From positions 1 through 64,000 of the forward strand of contig NZ_QLLL01000011.1 in assembly GCF_003259335.1 (NCBI RefSeq): DNA of 64,000 bases, read 5' to 3'. Within the stretch, counting starts at the first letter, position 1. Each line of letters opens with the position of its first letter. The DNA is from Chitinophaga skermanii. GTDB lineage: Bacteria; Bacteroidota; Bacteroidia; Chitinophagales; Chitinophagaceae. The notes beneath the pieces are model-generated. The model was not told the DNA's origin. It saw only the letters and a program-made list of their open reading frames with translations, and did no database searches. Below, one piece after another: positions 18,926 through 27,122 of the stretch. Made by a program: the position numbers and the translations under genes.

Positions 18926-20032
18926 ATGCTTAAAAAACTCCTCTTGGCAGTGTTAACCATCCTACCTGCTTTTGCATTTGCACAATTCAAGTATACCATT
19001 AAAGGCGAAATATCCGACCAAGCATCTGTTGGTCGTATGCAATTGCGGTACTATGTGCCTGGGCAGCGGCCACATTATGATACTGTACCTATTAGGAACG
19101 GGAAATTTGAAATAACCGGGGAATTAGATGAAATCAAAATGGCCGATATTTTTTTACTTCATCCTGGGCAACACGATTTGGGAGCTAAAAAATTTGTGCT
19201 CGAACCAGGTACGATCATCATGAAAGCAGAGAAAAATTTCAAGAATGTAAAAATAGAGGCTGGCGAAGAAAATCGGATAATGGATGAATATGTAAGGGAA
19301 GTTGAACAAATAAATATTCCTATAAGGGCTCGTCGCGCAGAGTTTACAAGTTTATCAAAAGAGTTAAAAGGAACACCTGGCTTCCAAGCTGCTTTTAAAG
19401 CGTTTAATGACTCGGTCATTGTCGTCCGTAAAAAATTTCGATCGAGCTTTATTAAATCTCATCCAAGTGCTACGTTTTGTTTCTACCTGCTAGAGTCTTA
19501 TAATGGTTCAATCAATTCTTACAATGATTTAACCCCTTTATTCGATTTACTATCACCCGCTTTAAAAAGCACACCTACCGGTAAAGAATTTGCTGAAAAG
19601 CTGGTACTTATTAAGGCACTTGAAATAGGTAGTATTGCACCTTCGTTTAGCGCACAAGACACATTACAGAAACTTGTAAACCTGGAAGACTTCCGTGGTC
19701 AATATGTATTAATCGATTTTTGGGCTTCTTGGTGTGGGCCATGCAGGGAAGAAAACCCATACTTGGTAGCGGCTTACCAAAAGTATAAACACAAAAATTT
19801 CAATATTCTTGGTGTTTCATCTGATTTCGAAAATAAACGACAAGATTGGGTAAAAGCTATTAAGGACGATAATTTATCCTGGGTACATGTAATTGACGGG
19901 GATTATAAAATTGGGAAACTTTATGACATCAACCTCATTCCTCAGAATTATTTACTCGACCCCACTGGGAAAATCATTGCAAAGAATTTACGGGAGGATG
20001 AATTAGAGATGAAATTGAAAGAAATACTGTAA
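18926..20032 (+). CDS. Second periplasmic TlpA-like thioredoxin with DUF4369 domain
   Basis: A 368-residue paralogue of the preceding gene with the same layout: signal peptide (to AFAQ), DUF4369-like beta domain, helical linker, and a TlpA domain with WASWCGPC and the LIPQNYLLDP cis-proline loop. The C-terminal halves are very similar, the N-terminal domains less so, suggesting tandem duplication followed by divergence of the DUF4369 part. The strong terminator between them and a 200-bp gap suggest separate transcription. No substrate can be named. Confidence 0.92.
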   Translation: MLKKLLLAVLTILPAFAFAQFKYTIKGEISDQASVGRMQLRYYVPGQRPHYDTVPIRNGKFEITGELDEIKMADIFLLHPGQHDLGAKKFVLEPGTIIMKAEKNFKNVKIEAGEENRIMDEYVREVEQINIPIRARRAEFTSLSKELKGTPGFQAAFKAFNDSVIVVRKKFRSSFIKSHPSATFCFYLLESYNGSINSYNDLTPLFDLLSPALKSTPTGKEFAEKLVLIKALEIGSIAPSFSAQDTLQKLVNLEDFRGQYVLIDFWASWCGPCREENPYLVAAYQKYKHKNFNILGVSSDFENKRQDWVKAIKDDNLSWVHVIDGDYKIGKLYDINLIPQNYLLDPTGKIIAKNLREDELEMKLKEIL

Positions 20033-20058
20033 TTGTCCTATTTGCTGGTCAACCACTG

Positions 20059-20112
20059 TCCCAAACATGTTTTTATCCTATTGAATACCAGCATGTTTGG
20101 GATTTATTTTTA
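20059..20112 (+). terminator. Terminator after second TlpA gene
   Basis: TCCCAAACATG (20059-20069) pairs with CATGTTTGGGA (20092-20102), followed by a T-rich tract. Confidence 0.75.
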
Positions 20113-20199
20113 TCTAGCTAACATTTGTTATTACCCTACTGACATACTGCTGTCACTGCGTGGTTTTTACTTTGTACTATCAAACAAAAACAAACGCAT

Positions 20200-20721
20200 A
20201 TGTTACACTTAGAAACTCCTACCGCAACTGCAACACTCGCTACTATGGCTCAGAACTTCGCGATTTATAACGCTTGGGCCAATGAACGTTTGATCGAATG
20301 GTTAACTTCCAAACCCAAAGCCTGCTTCGATGAAGAAGTGGCTTCCAGCTTCAACACCATCAAGAAAACCTTCCAGCACATTGTCGACACACAACAATTC
20401 TGGCTCGAAGTATTGCAAGTACGCAATGAAAAGATCAATTTTGGCAATACTGAAGACGCTTATGAATTATTCGATTATATCATCGAACAATCCAACGAGC
20501 TACGTGATTATATTCTTACACTAGACGATGAAGCGCTTTGTGAACCGGTTTCATTTACAACACCGTGGGTAAGTGGTACGCAATCGCGCTTCGAATATAT
20601 TATGCACGTGATGAACCATAGTACTTATCACCGTGGACAAATCATTACCATGGGCCATCATATCGATTTACACGATGCGCCTATGTCGGACTATGGCTTT
20701 TATTTAGCAATGCGCGGATAA
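20200..20721 (+). CDS. DinB-family four-helix metal-binding protein
   Basis: A 173-residue protein of the DinB/YfiT superfamily of four-helix bundles. The family's metal-binding histidines are visible in the segments QHIVDTQQFW and HVMNHSTYHRGQI. Members act as thiol-dependent enzymes (for example bacillithiol S-transferases), or their function is unknown. It precedes the winged-helix gene by 10 bp, so the two are probably cotranscribed. The TTTTACTTTG stretch about 25-35 bp upstream is a near-match to a -7 box. Confidence 0.85.
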   Translation: MLHLETPTATATLATMAQNFAIYNAWANERLIEWLTSKPKACFDEEVASSFNTIKKTFQHIVDTQQFWLEVLQVRNEKINFGNTEDAYELFDYIIEQSNELRDYILTLDDEALCEPVSFTTPWVSGTQSRFEYIMHVMNHSTYHRGQIITMGHHIDLHDAPMSDYGFYLAMRG

Positions 20722-20731
20722 ACACACACCC

Positions 20732-21844
20732 ATGCTACATCCATCTATCTCTTTCGCCCGGATTATTCAACAACAGCTCGTTTCGCCGAAGTTTTCGGCT
20801 ATTAAAGACATTGTTCGTCATATGGGGGCCATGCAAGCACAAGACGCGTATGCTGCTCAATTTGCTATTGCTTCACGGTTGAACAAACGGGTGAAAGAAA
20901 TTGACATAGAAAAAGCTTATGCAGCCCGCGAAATTGTGCGCACTTGGCTTTTCCGAGGTACTTTGCATGTATGCGCACCGGAAGATGTTTACTGGATGCT
21001 GGCCCTAGCGAAAGAACGACTGTGGAAAACCATGCAAACCCAGTGGCGAAATGCTGGGCTCGATGAAAAAACAATGGCGGGCGCCTTAGCATCTATCAAA
21101 AAATTATTAAAGGGTGGACAACAAGTACCCAGGAAGCAAATATTAGAAATGCTTACCGCGAAGGGCATCGATGTAAGCAACCACCGTGGCACCTACATAT
21201 TGAACCGCGCCGCTTACGAAGGTCTTATTTGTTTCGGCCCCAAATCTGGTAAAGATTTCACCTTCGTATTACTCGAAGAATGGATTCCTAAGCCCAAACC
21301 CATTCCGCGGAAACGAGCCGTAGAAATGTTGTTCAACAGGTATATTGAAAGCCGGGGCCCCGCCACATTGAAAGACTTTGCGGCATGGTCGGGTTTAACT
21401 TTAACCGAAATCCGCACCGCTGTAAAGAATATAGAAGAGCATACAATCAACGATCAAGCATACATATTCCCCAAAAACTATGTACTGCCCGCCAAAGGCA
21501 AACACCCGGTTTTATTATTACCGGCATTCGACGAGTTTTTATTGGGATACGGCGATCGTACAGTAAGTATAAAGGCCGATTATGAAAAAGAAGTGTACAA
21601 ATCGCTGAACGGGATATTTAGTTATATCGTGGTCATGAAATCGGCTGTTGTGGGCATTTGGAAAAGAACCCTGACGAATAAGAATGTAACTATCCATATC
21701 GACCTATTTGAACCTATAAACGCTACCCAAACGAAGGAATTACAAAACGCAGCGAAGCAGTACGGAGAGTTTCTATCGCTTCCTTCCACCATTCATATTC
21801 AACAAAAAAAAGCCGTCTCTACACTTAGAGACGGCACTAAATAA
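20732..21844 (+). CDS. Winged-helix DNA-binding protein (AlkZ/HTH_42 family)
   Basis: A 370-residue member of the winged-helix family (PF06224) that includes bacterial AlkZ/YcaQ DNA glycosylases. Characteristic segments are GAMQAQDAYAAQFAIASRL near the N-terminus, REIVRTWLFRGTLHV (~70), and LLPAFDEFLLGYGDR (~250). The glycosylase QxQ-type catalytic motif of AlkZ is not obvious to me, so enzymatic activity is uncertain. It probably forms an operon with the DinB-like gene. Its last codons (for VSTLRDGTK) are also the terminator hairpin of the convergent FtsX permease gene. Confidence 0.85.
   Translation: MLHPSISFARIIQQQLVSPKFSAIKDIVRHMGAMQAQDAYAAQFAIASRLNKRVKEIDIEKAYAAREIVRTWLFRGTLHVCAPEDVYWMLALAKERLWKTMQTQWRNAGLDEKTMAGALASIKKLLKGGQQVPRKQILEMLTAKGIDVSNHRGTYILNRAAYEGLICFGPKSGKDFTFVLLEEWIPKPKPIPRKRAVEMLFNRYIESRGPATLKDFAAWSGLTLTEIRTAVKNIEEHTINDQAYIFPKNYVLPAKGKHPVLLLPAFDEFLLGYGDRTVSIKADYEKEVYKSLNGIFSYIVVMKSAVVGIWKRTLTNKNVTIHIDLFEPINATQTKELQNAAKQYGEFLSLPSTIHIQQKKAVSTLRDGTK
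21804..21835 (-). terminator. Terminator of the FtsX permease, inside the opposing gene
   Basis: GCCGTCTCTA (21812-21821) pairs with TAGAGACGGC (21826-21835) around a CACT loop. On the minus strand it is followed by eight T residues. It lies wholly within the 3' coding end of the winged-helix gene. Confidence 0.85.
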
Positions 21845-21862
21845 TAACAAACAGTCTAACTT

Positions 21863-24277
21863 TTATTCAGTGCGACGAATACTTTTTACAGGATTCGTTA
21901 GTGCAACTTTCGATGTTAATAAGGTAACGGTCATCATTACCAGGCAAGCAGTAATGAGTGCTACGACAACAAACGGTACAATGCCCATGTTTACGCGGTA
22001 AGCGTAACTATCTAACCAATTCTGTAAAACGTAATAGGCGAGGGGCCATGCTACGATATTGGCAATCAATACAGTAGCTGAAAAATCTTTCACAAACAAC
22101 ATCACAATTTGCGGAACAGAGGCGCCTAATACCTTACGAATACCTACTTCTTTATTGCGTTTGGCGATGCTTAAAGAAACAATACCTATCACGCCTAGCA
22201 ATACAATAATCAATGCAATCACAGTGGCCATTTCGGATGCTTTTTTCAACTGCATTTCGCGGGTATACATTTTGGCAATGGCATCGTCGATAAATTTATA
22301 TTCGAATGGTGCACCGGGGAATAATTCTTCCCATTTCAATTTCAACGCGTTAATCGTGTTAGCCGTATTCCCTGGCTGAATTTTAAATGAAAAATACCTG
22401 TATAAGGGCGCCAAGTTAGGGTTCACAATTAGCATTGGCGCTATGTTGTTGTGTAAAGATGCGAAATGGAAATCTTTCACTACACCTTTGATCGTAAAGG
22501 AATTGTTATTTTGATACATCTTCACTTGCTGGCCAACAGCATCGGCCGGAGTAGCAAATCCATAGGCTTTGGCTGCTGCTTCATTTACCACTACTTGCAT
22601 GCTGTCTAATACACCACCGGGTTTTACGAAATAGTCGCCCGCGGCCATGGCAATATTATAAGTAGCGGCGTATTTCTCGTCGGTAACAAGAATATCGGTG
22701 GCTATACCATTGCTTTCGTTGGATGTGGATTTGAAGGTGAGCACATTTAAACCATTATTGCCATTAGGAATTTCGTAGGAATACGAAGCTGCTTTCACAC
22801 TTGGAATGCGGGCAAACTCTTCGCGGTTGTTTTGCATACGAATATTCCCTTGGGTTGACCAATCGCGTGGCACACTGGCGGTGATAATGAAGTCTTTTGT
22901 ATAACCTAAATCCGAGGTGAAGAAGTACGATACTTGTTTACCAATAACGATTGTTGCTATAAACACCACGATAGCTGTAATAAACTGGATAACAACCAAC
23001 GATTTTCTTAACGCTACCTTCTCACGTACTTGTTTTAGCTTTCCTTTAAGTGATTGAATAGTGGGTTGCATAGATAATACAAACGCAGGGTATAAACCTG
23101 CTAATACTCCCACCAACAATGTTAACACGAAAGGAATGGCTACAAATGCGAGCGGTAACTCGGCAATAGTAGGTACATGCTTGCCTAAAATATCACTCAT
23201 GGTATTCCCACACGTAAGAAATAGTACCACCCCAATTAATACAGCAAAACCGGCAATCAATGTCGATTCGGCAATGAATTGGAGTTTGATCTGCCATGGG
23301 TAAGAGCCCATCGTTTTACGTACACCAATTTCACGCAAGCGACCAACAGAATTGCCCACTGTAATGTTGATGAAATTAATGATCGCCATCAACAAAATAA
23401 AGAACGATACCACCGCCAGCGTTTGTACCATTCTCAATGGTGCGCCGTTGCTCGATTGAAGATAATAATCTGCTACTGGCATCAACGATACTGTAATATC
23501 TTCTTGTACCGATTTATCGGCGTGAGTTTTAACGAGTTGATTAATAGCTTGTAGCACCGCTGCCGGTTGTACGCCGGGTTGCAATTGAATATAGTTAGGG
23601 AAGATGGCTAGGTTCCAGTTTTCTTCAATGATTTTACGGCCAAAGAACTCGAGACTCTTCAGTGGGAAAAATATTTGGGGCGCATCGGGAGATGCGTTTG
23701 TGATGGTATTGAAAGGCATCTTTTTCAAGACCCCGGTAATTTCGAAATCCTTTTTATTGCCGGCGAATTCTTGGATGTTCAATGTTTTTCCTACTACGTC
23801 GGTACGTTGAAAGTAACGCATCGCGGCTTCTTCTGTAATAACAATGCCATTGGGATTATCGAGGGCAGTATTTACATCTCCGTGAAGAAGATTGAAGCCA
23901 AACATCTTTAGCAAAGAGGCATCGCCGGGTTGCAGCGATTCGCTGTGCTTAATATCGCCGTTGGATACGTTGGATGTGAGGCCATCGTTGTGATAATGGG
24001 CAGCTACGAGGTTAGGGTATTGCTCCATTAGCACCCGGCCTAATGGGTTGAGCGATGTATGCTCTGGCCCCATTTGCAGTGTTTTCCATTTATTCAAAAT
24101 AATATAGGTACGGTCGCTATTCTTCAAATTCTTATTCACTGTGCATTCACTCCAAATGAAGGCCGCCATCAACATCACAAACCCCATCGCAATGGCCAAG
24201 CCGGTTACGTTAACGAATGAAAAGAAAGCGTGTTTTCTAATGCTGCGCCAGGCAACTCGAAAGTAATGTTTTAGCAT
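21863..24277 (-). CDS. MacB/FtsX-type ABC transporter permease
   Basis: An 804-residue inner-membrane protein with two repeats of a periplasmic MacB core domain and an FtsX domain. TM1 lies at about residues 18-42, a large periplasmic domain to ~280, three helices ~285-400, a second TM and periplasmic domain, then three final helices (IALIIVLLGVIGIVSLSIAKRNKEVGIRKVLGAS). The phrase EIGVRKTMG and its repeat EVGIRKVLG are hallmark FtsX segments. No ATPase gene is adjacent, which is common for this family in Bacteroidota, where such permeases often respond to antimicrobial or envelope stress. Substrate unknown. Confidence 0.93.
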   Translation of the reverse strand: MLKHYFRVAWRSIRKHAFFSFVNVTGLAIAMGFVMLMAAFIWSECTVNKNLKNSDRTYIILNKWKTLQMGPEHTSLNPLGRVLMEQYPNLVAAHYHNDGLTSNVSNGDIKHSESLQPGDASLLKMFGFNLLHGDVNTALDNPNGIVITEEAAMRYFQRTDVVGKTLNIQEFAGNKKDFEITGVLKKMPFNTITNASPDAPQIFFPLKSLEFFGRKIIEENWNLAIFPNYIQLQPGVQPAAVLQAINQLVKTHADKSVQEDITVSLMPVADYYLQSSNGAPLRMVQTLAVVSFFILLMAIINFINITVGNSVGRLREIGVRKTMGSYPWQIKLQFIAESTLIAGFAVLIGVVLFLTCGNTMSDILGKHVPTIAELPLAFVAIPFVLTLLVGVLAGLYPAFVLSMQPTIQSLKGKLKQVREKVALRKSLVVIQFITAIVVFIATIVIGKQVSYFFTSDLGYTKDFIITASVPRDWSTQGNIRMQNNREEFARIPSVKAASYSYEIPNGNNGLNVLTFKSTSNESNGIATDILVTDEKYAATYNIAMAAGDYFVKPGGVLDSMQVVVNEAAAKAYGFATPADAVGQQVKMYQNNNSFTIKGVVKDFHFASLHNNIAPMLIVNPNLAPLYRYFSFKIQPGNTANTINALKLKWEELFPGAPFEYKFIDDAIAKMYTREMQLKKASEMATVIALIIVLLGVIGIVSLSIAKRNKEVGIRKVLGASVPQIVMLFVKDFSATVLIANIVAWPLAYYVLQNWLDSYAYRVNMGIVPFVVVALITACLVMMTVTLLTSKVALTNPVKSIRRTE

Positions 24278-24516
24278 GCATATTCATTTTGATAAAATAG
24301 ATTCCACACAAAACATACCGGATATTAACTACTTGATTACCAATCAATAACTTTTGCTATCATGTCCAAAATCGAACAGCGAACGCCCACTTTCGCAAAT
24401 CCAATGCTTGAAAAATGCACCGTGGTGTAGGTAGATTTTTACAGCGGAATGGGTGATATTAAATTCACGTCAAAAGGCAAAAAAAGTGAATTGAAAGGTA
24501 ACGAGTAATATCTTCT

Positions 24517-24560
24517 AATGTTTGTTCAATGTTGTTCCAATGTTATGCCAATGTTGTTCC
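24517..24560. repeat. 11-bp tandem array A (four units)
   Basis: Four consecutive 11-bp units: AATGTTTGTTC, AATGTTGTTCC, AATGTTATGCC, AATGTTGTTCC. The period of 11 is exact and not a multiple of three, so the array is not coding. It lies in the 660-bp gene-free stretch between the FtsX permease and the barrel gene. Confidence 0.8.
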
Positions 24561-24731
24561 AATACGAGGGATATATATCCCATGTTATTGAGATGTGTGT
24601 AAAGTGGGTTTTAGCTATATTTTCCATCGATCAAAATGGCGCAATACGCATTTTATCGGGCGCAAAACGACATTCTTATTTAAAAAAACTGGAAAAGTCG
24701 CCTCTTGAAACCCGCTACAGGTATAGGTGAT

Positions 24732-24753
24732 GTCGGTGAAATGTCGACAAAAG
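24732..24753. repeat. Two isolated units of 11-bp array B
   Basis: GTCGGTGAAAT and GTCGACAAAAG stand head to tail. They are followed by two small palindromes (24750-24767 and 24771-24784) before the main array resumes. Confidence 0.65.
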
Positions 24754-24785
24754 GCTTACTTAAGCCTTACAAACACTGGGGTGTT

Positions 24786-24862
24786 CTCGGTGAAATGTCG
24801 GTGAAGTGTCGGAGACATATCGGAGGAGAGTCGGAGGAGAGTCGGTGGAGAGTCGGAAAAAA
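24786..24862. repeat. 11-bp tandem array B (seven units)
   Basis: Seven consecutive 11-bp units with consensus GTCGGWGRARA: CTCGGTGAAAT, GTCGGTGAAGT, GTCGGAGACAT, ATCGGAGGAGA, GTCGGAGGAGA, GTCGGTGGAGA, GTCGGAAAAAA. The array then runs into GACGG and the terminator of the barrel gene. Unit 3 is identical to the arm of the palindrome at 10034-10063. Confidence 0.85.
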
Positions 24863-24897
24863 GACGGCTGCTGCCTTATTTACAGGTGGCAGCAGCC
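24857..24897 (-). terminator. Terminator of first barrel gene
   Basis: GGCTGCTGCC (24866-24875) pairs with GGCAGCAGCC (24888-24897). On the minus strand a T-run follows. It directly abuts array B. Confidence 0.8.
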
Positions 24898-24938
24898 GGG
24901 AAATGATTTGAATAGTAAGATGTTAGCTTATTTGTTTC

Positions 24939-25508
24939 CTAGAAATTGAAGCCAACATGAATAGTAGGAACACCTACACCTTTCCTGGTTTCAATTTCAC
25001 GGTAGTTTTCGTAATGGTAGTCGGTCATGGTGAAATAATCGTAGCGCAATGCGGCTTCAAAAATGCCAAACTGCACGCCAATAGAAGGCGCGGCAATAAA
25101 GCCTGTGCTGTACTCGTAATCGCTGTAATCGTATTCGTCGTAATAAGTAGTAGTATAGAAATTAGCGCCAATTTCTCCCATCACGAATAGGTGTTTTGTG
25201 ATGTTGTATTTGTAGCCGGCTTTTAGTGGAATTTGAACGCCAACTTCCGGGTCCATACCTTCTTTTTCATTGGGCGCGAAAGCTTTTACGCCTGTGCCGG
25301 CTGTAATATACCCCGGGCCAACTTTATACCGGAAACTAAACGAAGCTCCTACGCCAGCTACATAATAATGAGATAAATAGTTGTCGGTAATGGGAGAATA
25401 TTCTATTCCGAAACCGAAACTTTTCTTCTTACCAATTCGTTGCGCGTAAGTAGAAATAGAAAGAGCGAGGCAACATACTACTATAGCGAGTAGCTTACTT
25501 GTTTGCAT
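24939..25508 (-). CDS. Outer-membrane beta-barrel protein, paralogue 1
   Basis: A 189-residue exported protein with a signal peptide (cleavage after STYAQR or nearby) and alternating-polarity strands with Gly/aromatic residues, ending in a typical barrel C-terminus (PTIHVGFNF). It has the size of small eight-stranded OmpA/OmpW-like barrels. The function is unknown. A close paralogue is encoded directly upstream (25658-26227) on the same strand, so the pair arose by tandem duplication. Each gene has its own terminator. Confidence 0.8.
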   Translation of the reverse strand: MQTSKLLAIVVCCLALSISTYAQRIGKKKSFGFGIEYSPITDNYLSHYYVAGVGASFSFRYKVGPGYITAGTGVKAFAPNEKEGMDPEVGVQIPLKAGYKYNITKHLFVMGEIGANFYTTTYYDEYDYSDYEYSTGFIAAPSIGVQFGIFEAALRYDYFTMTDYHYENYREIETRKGVGVPTIHVGFNF

Positions 25509-25594
25509 AGGTGGATAGAGATTAGGAGTTATTTAAATGGTATATCAAATATATAAAACAGTTATGGCATATTGGGTTATAAAATAAATAATTA

Positions 25595-25630
25595 TCAACA
25601 AAAAACCGCTCTCTATACATAGAGAACGGT
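25595..25630 (-). terminator. Terminator of second barrel gene
   Basis: ACCGCTCTCTAT (25605-25616) pairs with ATAGAGAACGGT (25619-25630), with a G-U pair on the minus-strand RNA. A T-run follows on that strand. Confidence 0.75.
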
Positions 25631-25657
25631 TCTTCGCTTTACCTATAATTCTTAATG

Positions 25658-26227
25658 TTAGAAATTGAAACCAACACGGATAGTAGGTACCCCTACACCT
25701 TTGTTTTTCTCTTCCCAAGCTTCGTTTAATAATGTTGCTTGTTTCAATGTGAAGTAATCGTACCGGAATGCTAATTCAAACACTCCAAATTGCACACCTG
25801 CAGAAGGTGCTACGATAAACCCATTGTGCTGAACCGCATCTTTTTCACCACCATCATCTACAACACTTTGTCTAAAATACGAGTACCCACCTTCACCCAT
25901 CACGAAGAAATGACGTGCGAAAATGTATTTGTAACCTACTTTAAATGGAATATGTACACCCACTTTTACTTCGTCGCCATCTGTATCTTTTGGTACATAA
26001 GCTGTTGCGCCAGTAGCTGCTGTTAAGAAGCCTGGGCCTAATTTCGCGCTAAAGCGGAAAGATAAACCACCACCTACGCTATAGGTATCCTTTAATAATT
26101 TATCGGCAGTTGAAGCTGCTTCAATACCAAAGCCAAAGCTGAATCTTTTACCTTTTCGTTGTGCTTGTGTTTGCAGGGAAACAGTAATACAGAGTAGGGC
26201 TACTGCGAGCAGTTTAAAATGTTTCAT
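25658..26227 (-). CDS. Outer-membrane beta-barrel protein, paralogue 2
   Basis: A 189-residue exported barrel protein, identical in length to its downstream neighbour and sharing its plan: signal peptide to TQAQ, a KGKRFSFGFGIE start of the mature chain, strands ending FGVFELAFRYDYFTL, and the C-terminal GVGVPTIRVGFNF. Divergence is concentrated in presumed loops. Role unknown. Confidence 0.8.
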   Translation of the reverse strand: MKHFKLLAVALLCITVSLQTQAQRKGKRFSFGFGIEAASTADKLLKDTYSVGGGLSFRFSAKLGPGFLTAATGATAYVPKDTDGDEVKVGVHIPFKVGYKYIFARHFFVMGEGGYSYFRQSVVDDGGEKDAVQHNGFIVAPSAGVQFGVFELAFRYDYFTLKQATLLNEAWEEKNKGVGVPTIRVGFNF

Positions 26228-26363
26228 AGGGGAATATGACAGTTATAAATTGATTTGCAACCCAAAGATATAAATAAGTCTAATATTTAATATGTCGTTT
26301 TGTGTTTCTTCTGCCAACTATTTATGGGTAGTGAAAAAAGTATAGATTCTCCTGGTGATAGTA

Positions 26364-27059
26364 CTATGAAACCATGTTATGCAAAATGGTGGTAGATCCA
26401 TCTTCCCGGCCCACTACTACTACATTGGCGAGGTTGATAAACAATCCCGTTGTGGCTACACCGGCAATACTTTTTAATTGATTTTCCAGCTCAATGGGGT
26501 TGTTGATATGGTTTAATTGAAGGTCGATGATATAATTTTCGTTTTCCGTGATATAGGGTGCATGCGCTGCCCCTCTTATTATTGCAGGGCCACCAAGTTT
26601 TGCGAGTAAGCGCTGTGTTTGTTCGTATCCGAATTGTACTACTTCCACCGGTAAAGGGAACTTACCGAGATGGCGAACAAGCTTATTTTCCCCTACCGCG
26701 ATTACTACTTTTTCGCTGGCTTGTGCTACAATTTTCTCTCTCATTAATGCACCGCCACCGCCTTTTATCATATGGAAATCTAAATCAACCTCATCGGCTC
26801 CATCAATTGTTACAGCTATCTTTTCTACTTCAGCAAAGGTTGTTTGTGGTATACCGTATTGGTGCATAAGTTGTAAGGTTCCGGCAGAAGTGGGGATAGC
26901 TTTAATATCGAGCCCTTCTTTGATCATTTCGCCGAGTTTTACAATAGCATAATAGGCAGTGGTACCTGTGCCTAAGCCTACTATCATACCGGGTTTTACA
27001 AACTCTACCGCTTTTTCCCCGGCAGCTTTTTTTGCAACATCTGTTTGTATCGTTTCCAT
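26364..27059 (-). CDS. rpiA: Ribose-5-phosphate isomerase A
   Basis: A 231-residue enzyme of the pentose-phosphate pathway interconverting ribose-5-phosphate and ribulose-5-phosphate. Signature blocks are GLGTGTTAYY (~residues 29-38), IDGADEVD with catalytic Asp (~87-94), and KGGGGALMREKI (~99-110). It is a single gene, divergent from the MFS gene 63 bp away. Length is standard. Confidence 0.96.
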   Translation of the reverse strand: METIQTDVAKKAAGEKAVEFVKPGMIVGLGTGTTAYYAIVKLGEMIKEGLDIKAIPTSAGTLQLMHQYGIPQTTFAEVEKIAVTIDGADEVDLDFHMIKGGGGALMREKIVAQASEKVVIAVGENKLVRHLGKFPLPVEVVQFGYEQTQRLLAKLGGPAIIRGAAHAPYITENENYIIDLQLNHINNPIELENQLKSIAGVATTGLFINLANVVVVGREDGSTTILHNMVS

Positions 27060-27122
27060 GATTTAAAATTAGGGTAGAAGCGGTGAATGGTTATAATTTA
27101 TTTTGCTTTGTTACTTTTGTTT

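Noticed and set aside
24518-24911. Two short frames across the 11-bp arrays
   Set aside because: An 11-bp period cannot be a codon repeat, and the frames have no start signals.
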